Origin: Vibrio sp. 99-70-13A1
Lineage (GTDB): Bacteria > Pseudomonadota > Gammaproteobacteria > Enterobacterales > Vibrionaceae
Length of the DNA: 52,700 bases
Reading direction: 5' to 3'
NCBI RefSeq assembly: GCF_013114625.1
Contig: NZ_VTXD01000034.1
Span: 1-52,700, forward strand
Made by a program: the position numbers and the translations under genes. The notes beneath the pieces were generated by a model. It did not search any database, was not told the DNA's origin, and saw nothing but the letters and a program-made list of their open reading frames with translations. Positions 18,087 to 26,497 of this stretch are shown here, in pieces; position 1 is the stretch's first letter; each line of letters opens with the position of its first letter.

Positions 18087-18992
18087 GTGAAAATATTGAT
18101 CGCTTATATAGCGTGTCTCTTTAGTCTTAACGCTTTTGCGAAACAAGTCAGTCATGAGCTTGGGTCAGCAAGTTTTGAACATACACCTGTGCGAGTTGTT
18201 ACTTTAGACTGGGCGTTAACAGAGACAGTTCTGAGCTTAGGTGTTGAACCGGTAGGCGTGGCTGATATCAAAGGGTACAAGTCTTGGGTGGGTGAACCTG
18301 AAGTAGGAGATAAAGCCATTGATGTCGGTTCAAGAAGAGAACCTAACTTTGAATCTTTATTGAAGTTGAACCCAGATGTGATTTTAATCAGTAAGCAAAT
18401 GTCGGCGGCTTACCCTCAGCTTAATTCCATTGCGCCCACATTGGCTTATTCCATTTATAACTCGGATAAGACTCCCTTGATTTCTGCTATTAGCGTTACA
18501 CGAGATCTTGGTGCTTTACTGGATAAATCCATCCAAGCGGAGCAAGTAATACAAGAAACAAAAAATAAGCTCATAACTAATGGACAGAGAGTTAAAAAAC
18601 AATCAGACAACCACACTAAATCACTCCTGTTTGTTCGATTCGTTGACGAGAAAACAGTTCGTATCCATAGTGAAGGTTCATTAGCAAACGACACAATTAA
18701 GCAAATGGGTTTAACCAATTCTTGGCAAGAACCCACAAACCTCTGGGGCTTTACTACAGCAGGGATTGAGAAGGTCGCTGAGCATCAAAAAACCAACTTA
18801 ATGATATTTGGTCCATTAAAAGAGTCAGAAAGAAAGCTGCTATTAGATTCCCCCTTGTGGCAAGTGATGGAGTTCACTCGTAATGACTCTGTTTTTGAAT
18901 TACCTGCTATCTGGACGTTTGGTGGGCTTATTGCCTCACAAAGGTTTAGTGACCAAATAACTAACCAATTAGCAAATCAACCAAATAAATGA
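18087..18992 (+). CDS. fhuD: Ferric hydroxamate periplasmic binding protein FhuD
   Basis: 301-aa class III periplasmic binding protein for ferric hydroxamates. It has a signal peptide to about residue 18 (NAFA-KQ), then the typical start RVVTLDWALTETVLSLGVEPVGVAD and LLKLNPDVILISKQM, a long connecting helix, and a C-terminal lobe ending LIASQRFSDQI. The start is a GTG with AAGGAT upstream; no nearby ATG fits. It overlaps fhuB by four bases (ATGA). Confidence 0.9.
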   Translation: MKILIAYIACLFSLNAFAKQVSHELGSASFEHTPVRVVTLDWALTETVLSLGVEPVGVADIKGYKSWVGEPEVGDKAIDVGSRREPNFESLLKLNPDVILISKQMSAAYPQLNSIAPTLAYSIYNSDKTPLISAISVTRDLGALLDKSIQAEQVIQETKNKLITNGQRVKKQSDNHTKSLLFVRFVDEKTVRIHSEGSLANDTIKQMGLTNSWQEPTNLWGFTTAGIEKVAEHQKTNLMIFGPLKESERKLLLDSPLWQVMEFTRNDSVFELPAIWTFGGLIASQRFSDQITNQLANQPNK

Positions 18993-20986
18993 TTAATGTG
19001 TTTACTCATAGTTGGTTTGCCCCATTCCAGCGAACAAAACTGCCCATTGGCATCACAGGGCTATTTTGTGTAGTAGCCTTATTCATACACATTACTGTGC
19101 CTTACTCACAAGGCTTAACCGCATTAGTTGATGTAGTCACTCATTATGACCCGTCAGATTACCAACACATCATAATCAATTTAACTTATCTGCCACGTCT
19201 GGTCGTTGCCTTGATTTGCGGTTTTGCATTGGCGGTTGCTGGGTGTGTGATGCAATTTGTTTTACGAAATCCAATTGCGTCGCCAACAACCCTTGGTGTC
19301 GCATCTGGTGCTGAACTAGGAATGATACTGAGCATTTTATTACTGCCAGTCGGTATTGAAGTCAGTGGTTTTATCTCTGCTTTTATCGGCGGTTGTTTTG
19401 CTACAGCATTGGTTTTTACCTTATCGGCTAAACGAGGTTTTTCACCAGTACATATGGTGCTTGCCGGTATGGTCGTGAGTTTATTCTTTGGCTCAGTGAA
19501 TACCATGTTGCTTTTATTGAATGAAGAGCACCTGACCAGTTTATTTGTGTGGGGAGCAGGCACGTTGAATCAAAATGGATGGGATAGTGTAAAAATCTTA
19601 ATTCCATTAACGGTTATTCCAACCTTGTTACTCCTAGTCATTGAGAGACCATTGTCTGCATTGCAGTTGGGGGATGATGTTGCATCTTCAATCGGTGTTA
19701 GCGTCAAAACTCTAAAAGTGATCAGCTTAACCTTGGCTATTTTTGTTACAGCGGCAGTGGTTAGTGAAGTTGGACTTATCGGTTTTGTTGGAATCGTTGC
19801 ACCAGCAATTGCAAGAATGTTAGGGGCTAGGAAGCTTAATCAACAAATTTTGGTTAGTGGGTTGATTGGCTCATATATGTTGTTGCTTGCTGATTTAATC
19901 ATACAGCCATTTTCAGGCGCGGGTGGTGAAATGCTACCAACAGGCGCAATGACTGCCTTACTTGGCGCGCCTTTCCTTTTATGGCTGCTCAATAAGAAAC
20001 TGTTGCAGTCAGATATGAAAGCACGCGAGTCTGTGGTCAGCACTTATTATCACCGTACATTAAAACAAGTTGTCATCCCTATTTCAGTACTCTTTGTGCT
20101 TCTTGTCGTTGTCGCTGTTTTTGTAGGTAAAGATCAAACTGGCTGGACGATCGTTGAATCTTTTTCAATCTTACAGCTTAGAATACCCAGAGTTGTAGTC
20201 GCGGCATTAGCTGGAGTCGGCTTAGCTATTGCTGGAACCATAATCCAACGAGTATCAACAAACCCTATGGCTAGCCCTGAAGTTCTAGGGATAAGCTCTG
20301 GTGCAGCACTAGCATTAGTTATAGGAGCATATTTCGGAATAACGGCTGATCGATTCCAACAAATGCTGCTGGGTACTTTGGGCGCCTCATCGGTTACCTT
20401 TTTTATTTGGTGGATGGGCAGAAAGCATAATTTTGCAGCAACACACATGTTATTAACTGGCATTGCGCTAAGTGCGGGGCTTGATGCTTTCCTTCGGATT
20501 GCTTTGTCATCTGGTCAAGACAATATGAGAGCCTTGCTTACATGGTTATCAGGATCAACTTATCTCGTTTCTATGACAGATGTGTATTTACTTGGGGCAG
20601 GGATATTAGTTTTCATTATTGCCATAGCCATAATTCACAAATGGTTAGACATCATTAGCTTAGGTGAGGTGGCAGCAAATAGCCTTGGAATAGATTCAGC
20701 GAGAGTGAGAATGTTATTGCTGATTTTAGTGGCGAGCATGACGACTCTGTCAACAATAGTTATTGGACCTCTAAGTTTTGTAGGTTTGCTTGCTCCCCAT
20801 ATGGCTCGTTCATTACACCAATACAGCGCAAAGCAGCAATTGATTACCGCCAGCTTACTGGGTGCAATCTTAATGATGACCGCAGATTGGTTAGGTCGAA
20901 CAATTTGGTTCCCTTGGCAATTTCCAGCAGGGTTATTAGCTTCATTGATTGGAGGGGCATACTTTTTATATCTAATGAGAAAGTAA
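18989..20986 (+). CDS. fhuB: Ferric hydroxamate ABC permease FhuB (fused double permease)
   Basis: 665-aa inner-membrane permease made of two fused FecCD-type halves, as in E. coli FhuB (660 aa). Each half repeats the signature RLPRVVVAxLxGxxLAxAGxxxQ (residues near 68-90 and 405-430), the NPxASPxxLGxxSGA block, and the coupling helix near GFVGIVAPAIARMLGARK and SFVGLLAPHMARSL. It takes ferric hydroxamate delivered by FhuD and is powered by FhuC. Its start overlaps the fhuD stop. Confidence 0.95.
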   Translation: MINVFTHSWFAPFQRTKLPIGITGLFCVVALFIHITVPYSQGLTALVDVVTHYDPSDYQHIIINLTYLPRLVVALICGFALAVAGCVMQFVLRNPIASPTTLGVASGAELGMILSILLLPVGIEVSGFISAFIGGCFATALVFTLSAKRGFSPVHMVLAGMVVSLFFGSVNTMLLLLNEEHLTSLFVWGAGTLNQNGWDSVKILIPLTVIPTLLLLVIERPLSALQLGDDVASSIGVSVKTLKVISLTLAIFVTAAVVSEVGLIGFVGIVAPAIARMLGARKLNQQILVSGLIGSYMLLLADLIIQPFSGAGGEMLPTGAMTALLGAPFLLWLLNKKLLQSDMKARESVVSTYYHRTLKQVVIPISVLFVLLVVVAVFVGKDQTGWTIVESFSILQLRIPRVVVAALAGVGLAIAGTIIQRVSTNPMASPEVLGISSGAALALVIGAYFGITADRFQQMLLGTLGASSVTFFIWWMGRKHNFAATHMLLTGIALSAGLDAFLRIALSSGQDNMRALLTWLSGSTYLVSMTDVYLLGAGILVFIIAIAIIHKWLDIISLGEVAANSLGIDSARVRMLLLILVASMTTLSTIVIGPLSFVGLLAPHMARSLHQYSAKQQLITASLLGAILMMTADWLGRTIWFPWQFPAGLLASLIGGAYFLYLMRK

Positions 20987-21340
20987 ATAGCTCCAATCGG
21001 TGATTAATTTTGGTGGCTATTAATATGGATAGCCGCCACACCTTATGAATTGTTTTGCCCTACTTTTTTAGTTGCTAGTCAAATTCAGACCCTTTCAGTT
21101 TTATTCTTACATCCGCCTATACTTTGATATTTTTCATTAAGCCAGCCCCTCTTTAGATAACATTCCATCCGATTTTTTACTGATAAAACAATTACCTAAG
21201 ATATTAGACATGGTTATTATGCAGGTGGTTGATAAAAGCCTGACTACTCATAGATTAATTTCATAAAACGGTAGTAATATTCGTGTATATGAGTATCATT
21301 CCCATTCTCATTTGTTGTTTATAAAATATAAGAGAATTGA
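20987..21340. other. fhuB-iutA intergenic region
   Basis: 354 bases without a convincing gene. There is a weak hairpin (GGCTAT 21015-21020 with ATAGCC 21029-21034) and no T-run after it. The right end is AT-rich and holds a weak Fur-like site and the presumed iutA promoter. No RNA gene is recognised. Confidence 0.6.
21290..21304 (+). promoter_or_regulatory. Weak Fur-like site upstream of iutA
   Basis: TGAGTATCATTCCCA matches about 10 of 14 specified positions of the Fur consensus, 37 bases before the receptor start. The position is right but the match is poor. Confidence 0.4.
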
Positions 21341-23464
21341 ATGAAGTCTAAGAAAGGGATTTTCCCATTAACATTAGTTGCAGTGGCTGTAACGTCTGCA
21401 TTTTCAATCGTTTCAACGCACGCTCAAGCTGAAGGGTACGCAGAAGCTGATGAAAAAATGGTGGTGGTTTCTAGCCGTACGCCAAAAGCAATCAGTGATA
21501 TTCCAGGTACGGTTTGGTACATAGATGCTGAACAGATTGAACAGGAATACAGAGGCGGAAAAAACCTAGATGAAATTCTAGCAGCTACTATCCCATCTCT
21601 CGATGTTCAAAGCGGTGGTCGAACACATACTGGTCAAAACTTACGTGGTAGAAGCATCATGGTAATGATTGATGGTGTATCGCTGCAGTCTGTTCGATCC
21701 ATCAGCCGTCAGCTAGATTCTATAGACCCATTCAATATTGCACGAATTGAAGTCCTTTCAGGTGCTAGCTCAATTTATGGTGCTGGTGCAAGTGGCGGTG
21801 TAATCAACATCGTGACTAAGAAATCAACCAGTGATGAACTTGAGTTTGAAACCTTTGTTGGCGGAACAACAGGTTTCAACTCTGGTGAAGATCTAGACTA
21901 TAAAGTTGCGCAATCAGTATCGGGTGGAAATGACAGCGTTAAAGGTCGAGCTGCTGTTACGTATACTAAAACCCAAGCCTATTTTGATGCAGATGGTGAC
22001 GTTATCACACCAGATGTCACTCAAGGTTCAACCCAATTTAATGAAACGATTGATCTATTGGGTAATTTGCAGATTGATTTAACGGATGGACAAAGGCTGA
22101 ATTTACTTGCTCAATACTATGATAGCCAACAAGATTCGCCATATGGCTTATATTTTGAGAAAGACGCGAACGGTAACTATCAATTTGTCGACGTCCGTGA
22201 AGGTTATTCTGCAGAGCGTCAGCAGGGTACTGAGCGCCTTATGGTTAGCGCAGCGTATAATAACGATGACTTCTTAGCCCACCAATTTATCGCTGAACTT
22301 TCCTATCGTATGGAAGAGCATACTTATACGCCATACACACGAGCAGGTCGCTCGACACTAAGCTTTAGTTCATCAAGACAAAAAACAGACGTTATTTCTT
22401 TAAAAGCAGTAATGAATAAGTCGTTTGATTCATTGTCTTTTACTTATGGCATCGATGGGTATTTAGATAAATTCGACAGTGACCAAGCTCTCTATGATTC
22501 AACGGTTACCGGTAATACCGGTGGTTTAGTCAATGTTATTGATGAAATTACTGGACGTTACCCTGGAGTGGATACTGAAGCGCTTGCTGCGTTCATCCAG
22601 CTCGAATACGCATTAACTCATGATTGGTCTATTCAAGGTGGTGTTCGCCACCAATACATGAATACCAAAATTGCAGATTTCCAAAAAAATGCAGCATCAG
22701 ATTTTGTTCCTGGCGGTGAAACTGATTATTCAGAAACACTGTTTAACCTCGGTACCATTTACCAATTGTCTGACAGCTCCCAGGTGTGGGCGAACTTCTC
22801 ACAAGGCTTTGATTTAGCTAACCCTGCAAAATACTATGGTAAAGACGCAACCGTAAATGTAAATGACTCTAAACTTGAAGGCATTAAAACGGATGGCTAC
22901 GAAATTGGCTACCGTAATGAACTTGATGATTTGTCATTCCAAGCAGCCTTGTACTATTCATATTCAGATGGTTCAATTGAATATGCAGATGATAAAAGTA
23001 TCAAAGGAATTTCTGATCCACTTAGAGTCTATGGTGCTGAAGCAGAAATTAAATATTGGATGACAGATAACCTTCAATTAGGTACATCTGGTCACTATGT
23101 TGTCTCGGAAGAAAAAGGGGATAACGGCTGGGAAGACCTAGCGGCGATGGAAGCAAGTACAACCAAAGCGACGGCGTGGATCGGCTGGAATGATTACGAT
23201 TACAGCATGAAGCTGCAAAGTATCACCATGTTTGATTACAAAGACGCTGATGATCGTAAACTTGATGGCTACACTGTTCTTGATCTTGTTGGCAACTATC
23301 AACTACCCGTTGGAAGCTTAGGTTTTGGTATTAAAAACCTATTGAATGAAGACTACTCAACGCTATGGAGCCAGCGTGCAAGACACTGGTATGGTGATTC
23401 AGACATGTTTGAATACAAAGGTCGAGGTCGCACATTTACGCTCAATTACCAAGTGAAATACTAA
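21341..23464 (+). CDS. iutA: IutA-like ferric aerobactin receptor
   Basis: 707-aa TonB-dependent outer-membrane receptor. It has a signal peptide to about residue 30 (HAQA-EG), the TonB-box region EKMVVVSSR, then a plug with GRSIMVMIDGVSLQS, RQLDSIDPFNIARIEVLSG and YGAGASGGVINIVTKK. The barrel carries KYYGKDATVNVNDSKLEG and ends FEYKGRGRTFTLNYQVKY. These blocks closely follow E. coli IutA, so ferric aerobactin or a related citrate-hydroxamate is the best substrate guess. FhuCDB, which carries ferric aerobactin in E. coli, lies immediately upstream. No aerobactin synthesis genes lie in the window. Confidence 0.85.
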   Translation: MKSKKGIFPLTLVAVAVTSAFSIVSTHAQAEGYAEADEKMVVVSSRTPKAISDIPGTVWYIDAEQIEQEYRGGKNLDEILAATIPSLDVQSGGRTHTGQNLRGRSIMVMIDGVSLQSVRSISRQLDSIDPFNIARIEVLSGASSIYGAGASGGVINIVTKKSTSDELEFETFVGGTTGFNSGEDLDYKVAQSVSGGNDSVKGRAAVTYTKTQAYFDADGDVITPDVTQGSTQFNETIDLLGNLQIDLTDGQRLNLLAQYYDSQQDSPYGLYFEKDANGNYQFVDVREGYSAERQQGTERLMVSAAYNNDDFLAHQFIAELSYRMEEHTYTPYTRAGRSTLSFSSSRQKTDVISLKAVMNKSFDSLSFTYGIDGYLDKFDSDQALYDSTVTGNTGGLVNVIDEITGRYPGVDTEALAAFIQLEYALTHDWSIQGGVRHQYMNTKIADFQKNAASDFVPGGETDYSETLFNLGTIYQLSDSSQVWANFSQGFDLANPAKYYGKDATVNVNDSKLEGIKTDGYEIGYRNELDDLSFQAALYYSYSDGSIEYADDKSIKGISDPLRVYGAEAEIKYWMTDNLQLGTSGHYVVSEEKGDNGWEDLAAMEASTTKATAWIGWNDYDYSMKLQSITMFDYKDADDRKLDGYTVLDLVGNYQLPVGSLGFGIKNLLNEDYSTLWSQRARHWYGDSDMFEYKGRGRTFTLNYQVKY

Positions 23465-23495
23465 TCGTATAGACCATATTCAAATTTAATCAGTC

Positions 23496-23530
23496 AGCCG
23501 TTTTACTTTAAAAGTAGAACGGCTTTTTTA
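23496..23530 (+). terminator. Terminator after iutA
   Basis: The stem AGCCGTTTTAC (23496-23506) / GTAGAACGGCT (23514-23524), with one G-T pair, is followed by TTTTTT. It separates iutA from the next block. Confidence 0.88.
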
Positions 23531-23641
23531 TAGAGATTAAAATTTACCTTCAATAGAACGGTTCCGTGCTTCTATTCCAGAAGCACTCAAGTTATAGAAC
23601 TCCTCCTCATATAAACGTAAACAATGTAAATTAAATGCCAA

Positions 23642-23656
23642 TACGAATTATTATCA
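23642..23656 (+). promoter_or_regulatory. Fur-like box upstream of the PepSY/ABC block
   Basis: TACGAATTATTATCA matches 11 of 14 specified positions of the Fur consensus, with a perfect right half-site. It lies about 190 bases before the PepSY gene and 40 bases before the small ORF at 23697. Confidence 0.5.
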
Positions 23657-23696
23657 ACTAAATTATCGCCCAGATAATTTATAGGTACGTATATTC

Positions 23697-23852
23697 ATGC
23701 AAGTAAGCTGTTCGGTGTTTAAAGTGTCAGCGGGATTTAAAGTGCTAGCGCGGTTAACAATCCAATTGGTTAAAGAGTCAGCGTGGTTAAGCAACCATTC
23801 GCTTAAAAAACATGCAGTTAAAAACAAAGTGGCTAAACAACCATGTGGTTAA
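23697..23852 (+). CDS. Possible 51-aa leader ORF overlapping the PepSY gene
   Basis: An ATG opens 51 codons without a stop (MQVSCSVFKVSAGFKVLARL... ending KQPCG) and closes with TAA at 23850-23852, ten bases inside the PepSY gene, which starts at 23843 in another frame. It is basic and built largely from the 15-17-base repeat, giving FKVSA/FKVLA/VKESA-like units. AGGT lies 11 bases before the ATG, a weak site. It could be a leader peptide coupled to the downstream gene, or chance openness of a repeat. No family is recognised. Confidence 0.35.
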   Translation: MQVSCSVFKVSAGFKVLARLTIQLVKESAWLSNHSLKKHAVKNKVAKQPCG

Positions 23853-23870
23853 AAAGCAGAGCGGTTCAAG
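23719..23870 (+). repeat. Degenerate 15-18-bp tandem repeat, GTTAAA core
   Basis: About ten diverged units beginning (G)GTTAA/TTTAAA recur at steps of 15 to 18 bases, with TTAA or a one-base variant near 23719, 23737, 23754, 23770, 23787, 23803, 23818, 23833, 23849 and 23865. Between cores, GTGTCAGCG, GTGCTAGCG, GAGTCAGCG and CAACCAT recur. The array crosses the start codon of the PepSY gene. Confidence 0.7.
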
Positions 23871-24472
23871 CATGGGCTCGCCGACTCCATGTTTATATAT
23901 CAATGGCTTTATTATTTGTTGTTCTGTTTTTCTCAGTAACCGGAATTACTCTTAATCGACCAAATCTGTTTGAGTTAAGCCAGCCAGACATTCAACACAA
24001 TATTTTCGAATTGCCAAGTTCACTATTTTCTATCAATTCAGGACGAATTGAAGCCGATGAAAAAGCGTTACATCAATTCTTGCAGAATGAAGCAGATGTA
24101 TCGGGAACTCCTTCAAATTTAGACATCTTTTCAGAAATAGAAGATGGCGAGTTAATCATTGGTGAAGTATCAATGGATTTCAAAGGACCGGGTTATAACG
24201 CTTCTGTATTCGTCGATATTTTGGATGCATCAGTTGAAGTCGAAAGTACAGATTACGGGGTAATCGCGTTACTTAATGACTTACACAAAGGCCGAAATAG
24301 CGGCGAAGTGTGGAAGTGGTTTATTGATATTACTGCATTGCTGATGATTTTTTTCGTTATCACTGGAGTTTGCTTGCTTCTTCCGAAAAAGAAAACATTA
24401 CATACATCCATTAAGTGGACCATCTTTGGTTCACTCGTCTCTCTCATCATTTACGTAATTGCTGTGCCTTAA
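23843..24472 (+). CDS. PepSY-associated membrane protein, FpvG-like putative siderophore reductase
   Basis: 209-aa inner-membrane protein with helices near 18-37, 158-181 and 188-207 and a periplasmic PepSY-like region between. The LNDLHKGRNSGEVWKWFIDITALLMIFF stretch, split here across residues about 143-170, is the hallmark of PepSY-associated membrane proteins, and its histidine may bind a cofactor. Family and position as first gene before DUF2271, DUF4198 and a two-binding-protein ABC importer recall FpvG, the membrane protein implicated in reducing ferri-pyoverdine in P. aeruginosa. The reductase role here is inferred. The N-terminus (MWLKSRAVQAW) lies inside the upstream repeat, so the start is not certain. 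Confidence 0.75.
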   Translation: MWLKSRAVQAWARRLHVYISMALLFVVLFFSVTGITLNRPNLFELSQPDIQHNIFELPSSLFSINSGRIEADEKALHQFLQNEADVSGTPSNLDIFSEIEDGELIIGEVSMDFKGPGYNASVFVDILDASVEVESTDYGVIALLNDLHKGRNSGEVWKWFIDITALLMIFFVITGVCLLLPKKKTLHTSIKWTIFGSLVSLIIYVIAVP

Positions 24473-24525
24473 TGTGGTCAGCATTGATTAAAGATATTCG
24501 GTATTCGTTCCCTAAGGCTATGAAC

Positions 24526-25044
24526 ATGAAAAACAAATTTTGGTGTCAGTTGCTTATTGCATTGTCACTGGCTCCAACTTTAAGTCTGGCTGAACCCATT
24601 CCAGCAACTGCCAAACTCAATGTGAGCTTTGAATTACCAACAATCGATACATCAATGTATGCCAGACCTTACGTCGCGGTATGGGTGGAAAACAGTGAAA
24701 GAAAGTCGGTAAAAACGATCGAACTTTGGGTTGGTAAAGACGAATGGTTGAAAGACTTGCGTAGTTGGTGGCGAAAAGTAGGTCGCTATGATCGTGAACT
24801 TGTCGACGCGGTAACTTCAGCAACTCGACCTGCTGGTGAATATCGCTTTGCTTGGGATGGTAAGAATGACAATGGTCAGCCACTCGAACAAGGTAACTAC
24901 ACAGTACATATTGAGGTAGTTCGTGAACATGGTGGACGTAACTATATACGCCAAAAAGTCATTTTAGGTGATTCAAATACTCGCTACACGTTGAAGCCAA
25001 CGGAAGAGACGGGTGAAATCACGATGAGCTATGTTGTCAAATAA
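24526..25044 (+). CDS. DUF2271 exported protein, FpvH-like position
   Basis: 172-aa exported protein. The signal peptide ends near LAEP (about 24), then a DUF2271 domain with YARPYVAVWVENSERKSVKT and WWRKVGR, followed by a FlgD-like GEYRFAWDGKNDNGQPLEQG turn and a beta-sandwich end. The start chosen has TAAGG eight bases upstream; an ATG at 24520 is alternative. DUF2271 proteins often sit beside PepSY membrane proteins. In the fpv locus the second gene, fpvH, assists reductive iron release, which makes the same role plausible here. Confidence 0.75.
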   Translation: MKNKFWCQLLIALSLAPTLSLAEPIPATAKLNVSFELPTIDTSMYARPYVAVWVENSERKSVKTIELWVGKDEWLKDLRSWWRKVGRYDRELVDAVTSATRPAGEYRFAWDGKNDNGQPLEQGNYTVHIEVVREHGGRNYIRQKVILGDSNTRYTLKPTEETGEITMSYVVK

Positions 25045-25139
25045 CATCAATTTGTGAGATGAAATCAAGCCGTTACATAAAATTACGTACTTAAATCGGT
25101 CAAATACTCACGTTAGTTGAAGATGAATTAACGAAAATA

Positions 25140-25988
25140 ATGGAATTAAAAATGATGAAACAAACAAAAATAAAAGCAGTAGCTCTTGCGGGAGTGATGG
25201 CATTTGGTTTAGCGGCAACAACGACAGCTCAAGCTCACCCTCGTTGGGTTTTACCATCTCATTTTACCGTATCAAAAGAAGGCGGTGATTGGTTAACGTT
25301 TGACGTTACCGCTTCTCACGGAACGTTTGTATTTGATAAACCGGCAGGCAGTGAAAGCGCTCAAATCATCATGCCAGATGGCAGAAAAGAACGCCCTAAC
25401 TTTGTTGTACGTGGTAAGCGCCGTTCTATTTTTGATTTCTACTTTGAAGAAGAAGGCACTCACAAGGTTACGATCAACAATACACCAAGCTATTACACTC
25501 AGTACAAAGCAGGTCGTCGTGACACCGTTAAGTGGGTGAAAGCAACGAAAGCAGAAAGAGACAGCATTCTTCCTGAAAAGTCCCGTGACATTGTCACTCA
25601 AATCAGTTTCACACGAGCTGAAAGTTACATCACTGTGGGCAAGCCATCTGACTCAGTATTTAAGATTGAAGGTAAATTACTTGAAATGAAACCGGTAACT
25701 CACCCTTCAGACATCATCGAAGGTGAGCCTGTGACATTCCAGTTCTTTTACAACGGTGCAATTCAAAAAGGTGTAACCGCTGAAATCACACGAGAAGGTA
25801 CGCTTTACCGTAACCATCAAGAGCAGATTGACGTAGTAAGTAATGATAAAGGTGAAATCACATTTACTCCGGATGTAGCTGGTCGTTACGTGATGAAAGC
25901 GAACTACAAAGGCGAGTTGATTGATAATCCATTAGCCGATAAAGCCAGCGCAAATGTTCATCTAACTTTTGAAGCATTATTACAGTAA
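25140..25988 (+). CDS. DUF4198 periplasmic protein, FpvJ-like position
   Basis: 282-aa DUF4198 protein with beta-rich, metal-uptake-associated architecture. The signal peptide is predicted to be cut at AQA-H (32/33), leaving a mature protein that begins HPRWVLPSHF. The family is linked to nickel/cobalt and other metal import systems (NikK/CbiK-type proteins). A second domain (IIEGEPVTFQFFYNGAIQKGVTAEI) looks immunoglobulin-like. Starts at 25152 or 25155 are equally possible. The N-terminal histidine could be a metal ligand. Confidence 0.78.
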   Translation: MELKMMKQTKIKAVALAGVMAFGLAATTTAQAHPRWVLPSHFTVSKEGGDWLTFDVTASHGTFVFDKPAGSESAQIIMPDGRKERPNFVVRGKRRSIFDFYFEEEGTHKVTINNTPSYYTQYKAGRRDTVKWVKATKAERDSILPEKSRDIVTQISFTRAESYITVGKPSDSVFKIEGKLLEMKPVTHPSDIIEGEPVTFQFFYNGAIQKGVTAEITREGTLYRNHQEQIDVVSNDKGEITFTPDVAGRYVMKANYKGELIDNPLADKASANVHLTFEALLQ

Positions 25989-26032
25989 TCGGGCACCCCA
26001 TACTGGGCTTCGAAAGCTCGTAAACAACGATT

Positions 26033-26054
26033 AGGGTTCATGGTGATGAACCCT
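26033..26054 (+). terminator. Hairpin after DUF4198 gene
   Basis: The 9-bp stem AGGGTTCAT (26033-26041) / ATGAACCCT (26046-26054) has loop GGTG and is followed only by TTGTCG. It may be a weak terminator or a stabilising hairpin that sets the ratio of upstream to downstream genes. Confidence 0.5.
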
Positions 26055-26056
26055 TT

Positions 26057-26120
26057 GTCGGTTATGTATTACGTCGGTTATCTATTACCTCAGTTAAGTA
26101 TTACACAAGTTTAAAACTAC
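26057..26120 (+). repeat. 16-bp tandem repeat, GTTA core
   Basis: Three adjacent 16-base units are clear: GTCGGTTATGTATTAC (26057-26072), GTCGGTTATCTATTAC (26073-26088) and CTCAGTTAAGTATTAC (26089-26104). A fourth diverged unit runs to 26120. It lies between the DUF4198 gene and the small exported-protein gene. A 24-codon frame (26040-26114, MVMNPLSVMYY...) crosses it, but with no ribosome-binding site. Confidence 0.85.
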
Positions 26121-26146
26121 AAAATATTACTACGCTAGCCATGTGA

Positions 26147-26497
26147 ATGTTGAATATGAAAATACAAATTAAAACAAAATTAAAAATAGCTATTAAGACA
26201 AACTTCGCTATTGTTGTCGCGGCAATGGCATTACCTGCACAAGCGCATTTTCCACTTATGGGCTGCTGGCTAGAAAAAGAATTAGTGGTTTGCGAAGCGG
26301 GGTATTCAGATGGTAGTACTGCGGTCGATTACGCGGTTGAGATGTTTGATTATGACGATAATCTTATCGCTAAAGAAGTGACTGATAAGCGTTCAATCGT
26401 GGAATTTGTACATCCCAATGAAGATTTCTATTTAGTTTTCGATTCCGGTCATGAAAACCCAGTTGAAGTTGATGTTGTTGAGATCAGCGAGAAATGA
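26147..26497 (+). CDS. Small exported protein with mature N-terminal histidine
   Basis: 116-aa protein, family not recognised. The signal peptide is predicted to end at AQA-H (33/34), so the mature protein would begin HFPLMGCWLEKELVVCEAGYSD. It has two cysteines, a probable disulfide, then an acidic beta-rich body (MFDYDDNLIAKEV, VDVVEISEK). It sits between the DUF4198 and FpvK-like genes and overlaps the latter by four bases (ATGA). The P. aeruginosa fpvGHJK-CDEF order, as I recall it, has no counterpart at this point. An ATG at 26156 is an alternative start. Confidence 0.7.
   Translation: MLNMKIQIKTKLKIAIKTNFAIVVAAMALPAQAHFPLMGCWLEKELVVCEAGYSDGSTAVDYAVEMFDYDDNLIAKEVTDKRSIVEFVHPNEDFYLVFDSGHENPVEVDVVEISEK

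Noticed and set aside
17943..18155. 70-codon minus-strand frame across the fhuC-fhuD gap with leucine/phenylalanine pentads resembling a pentapeptide-repeat protein.
   Set aside because: It is the reverse reading of the 15-base DNA repeat, overlaps the fhuD start, has no ribosome-binding site and lacks the true A(D/N)LxX pattern.
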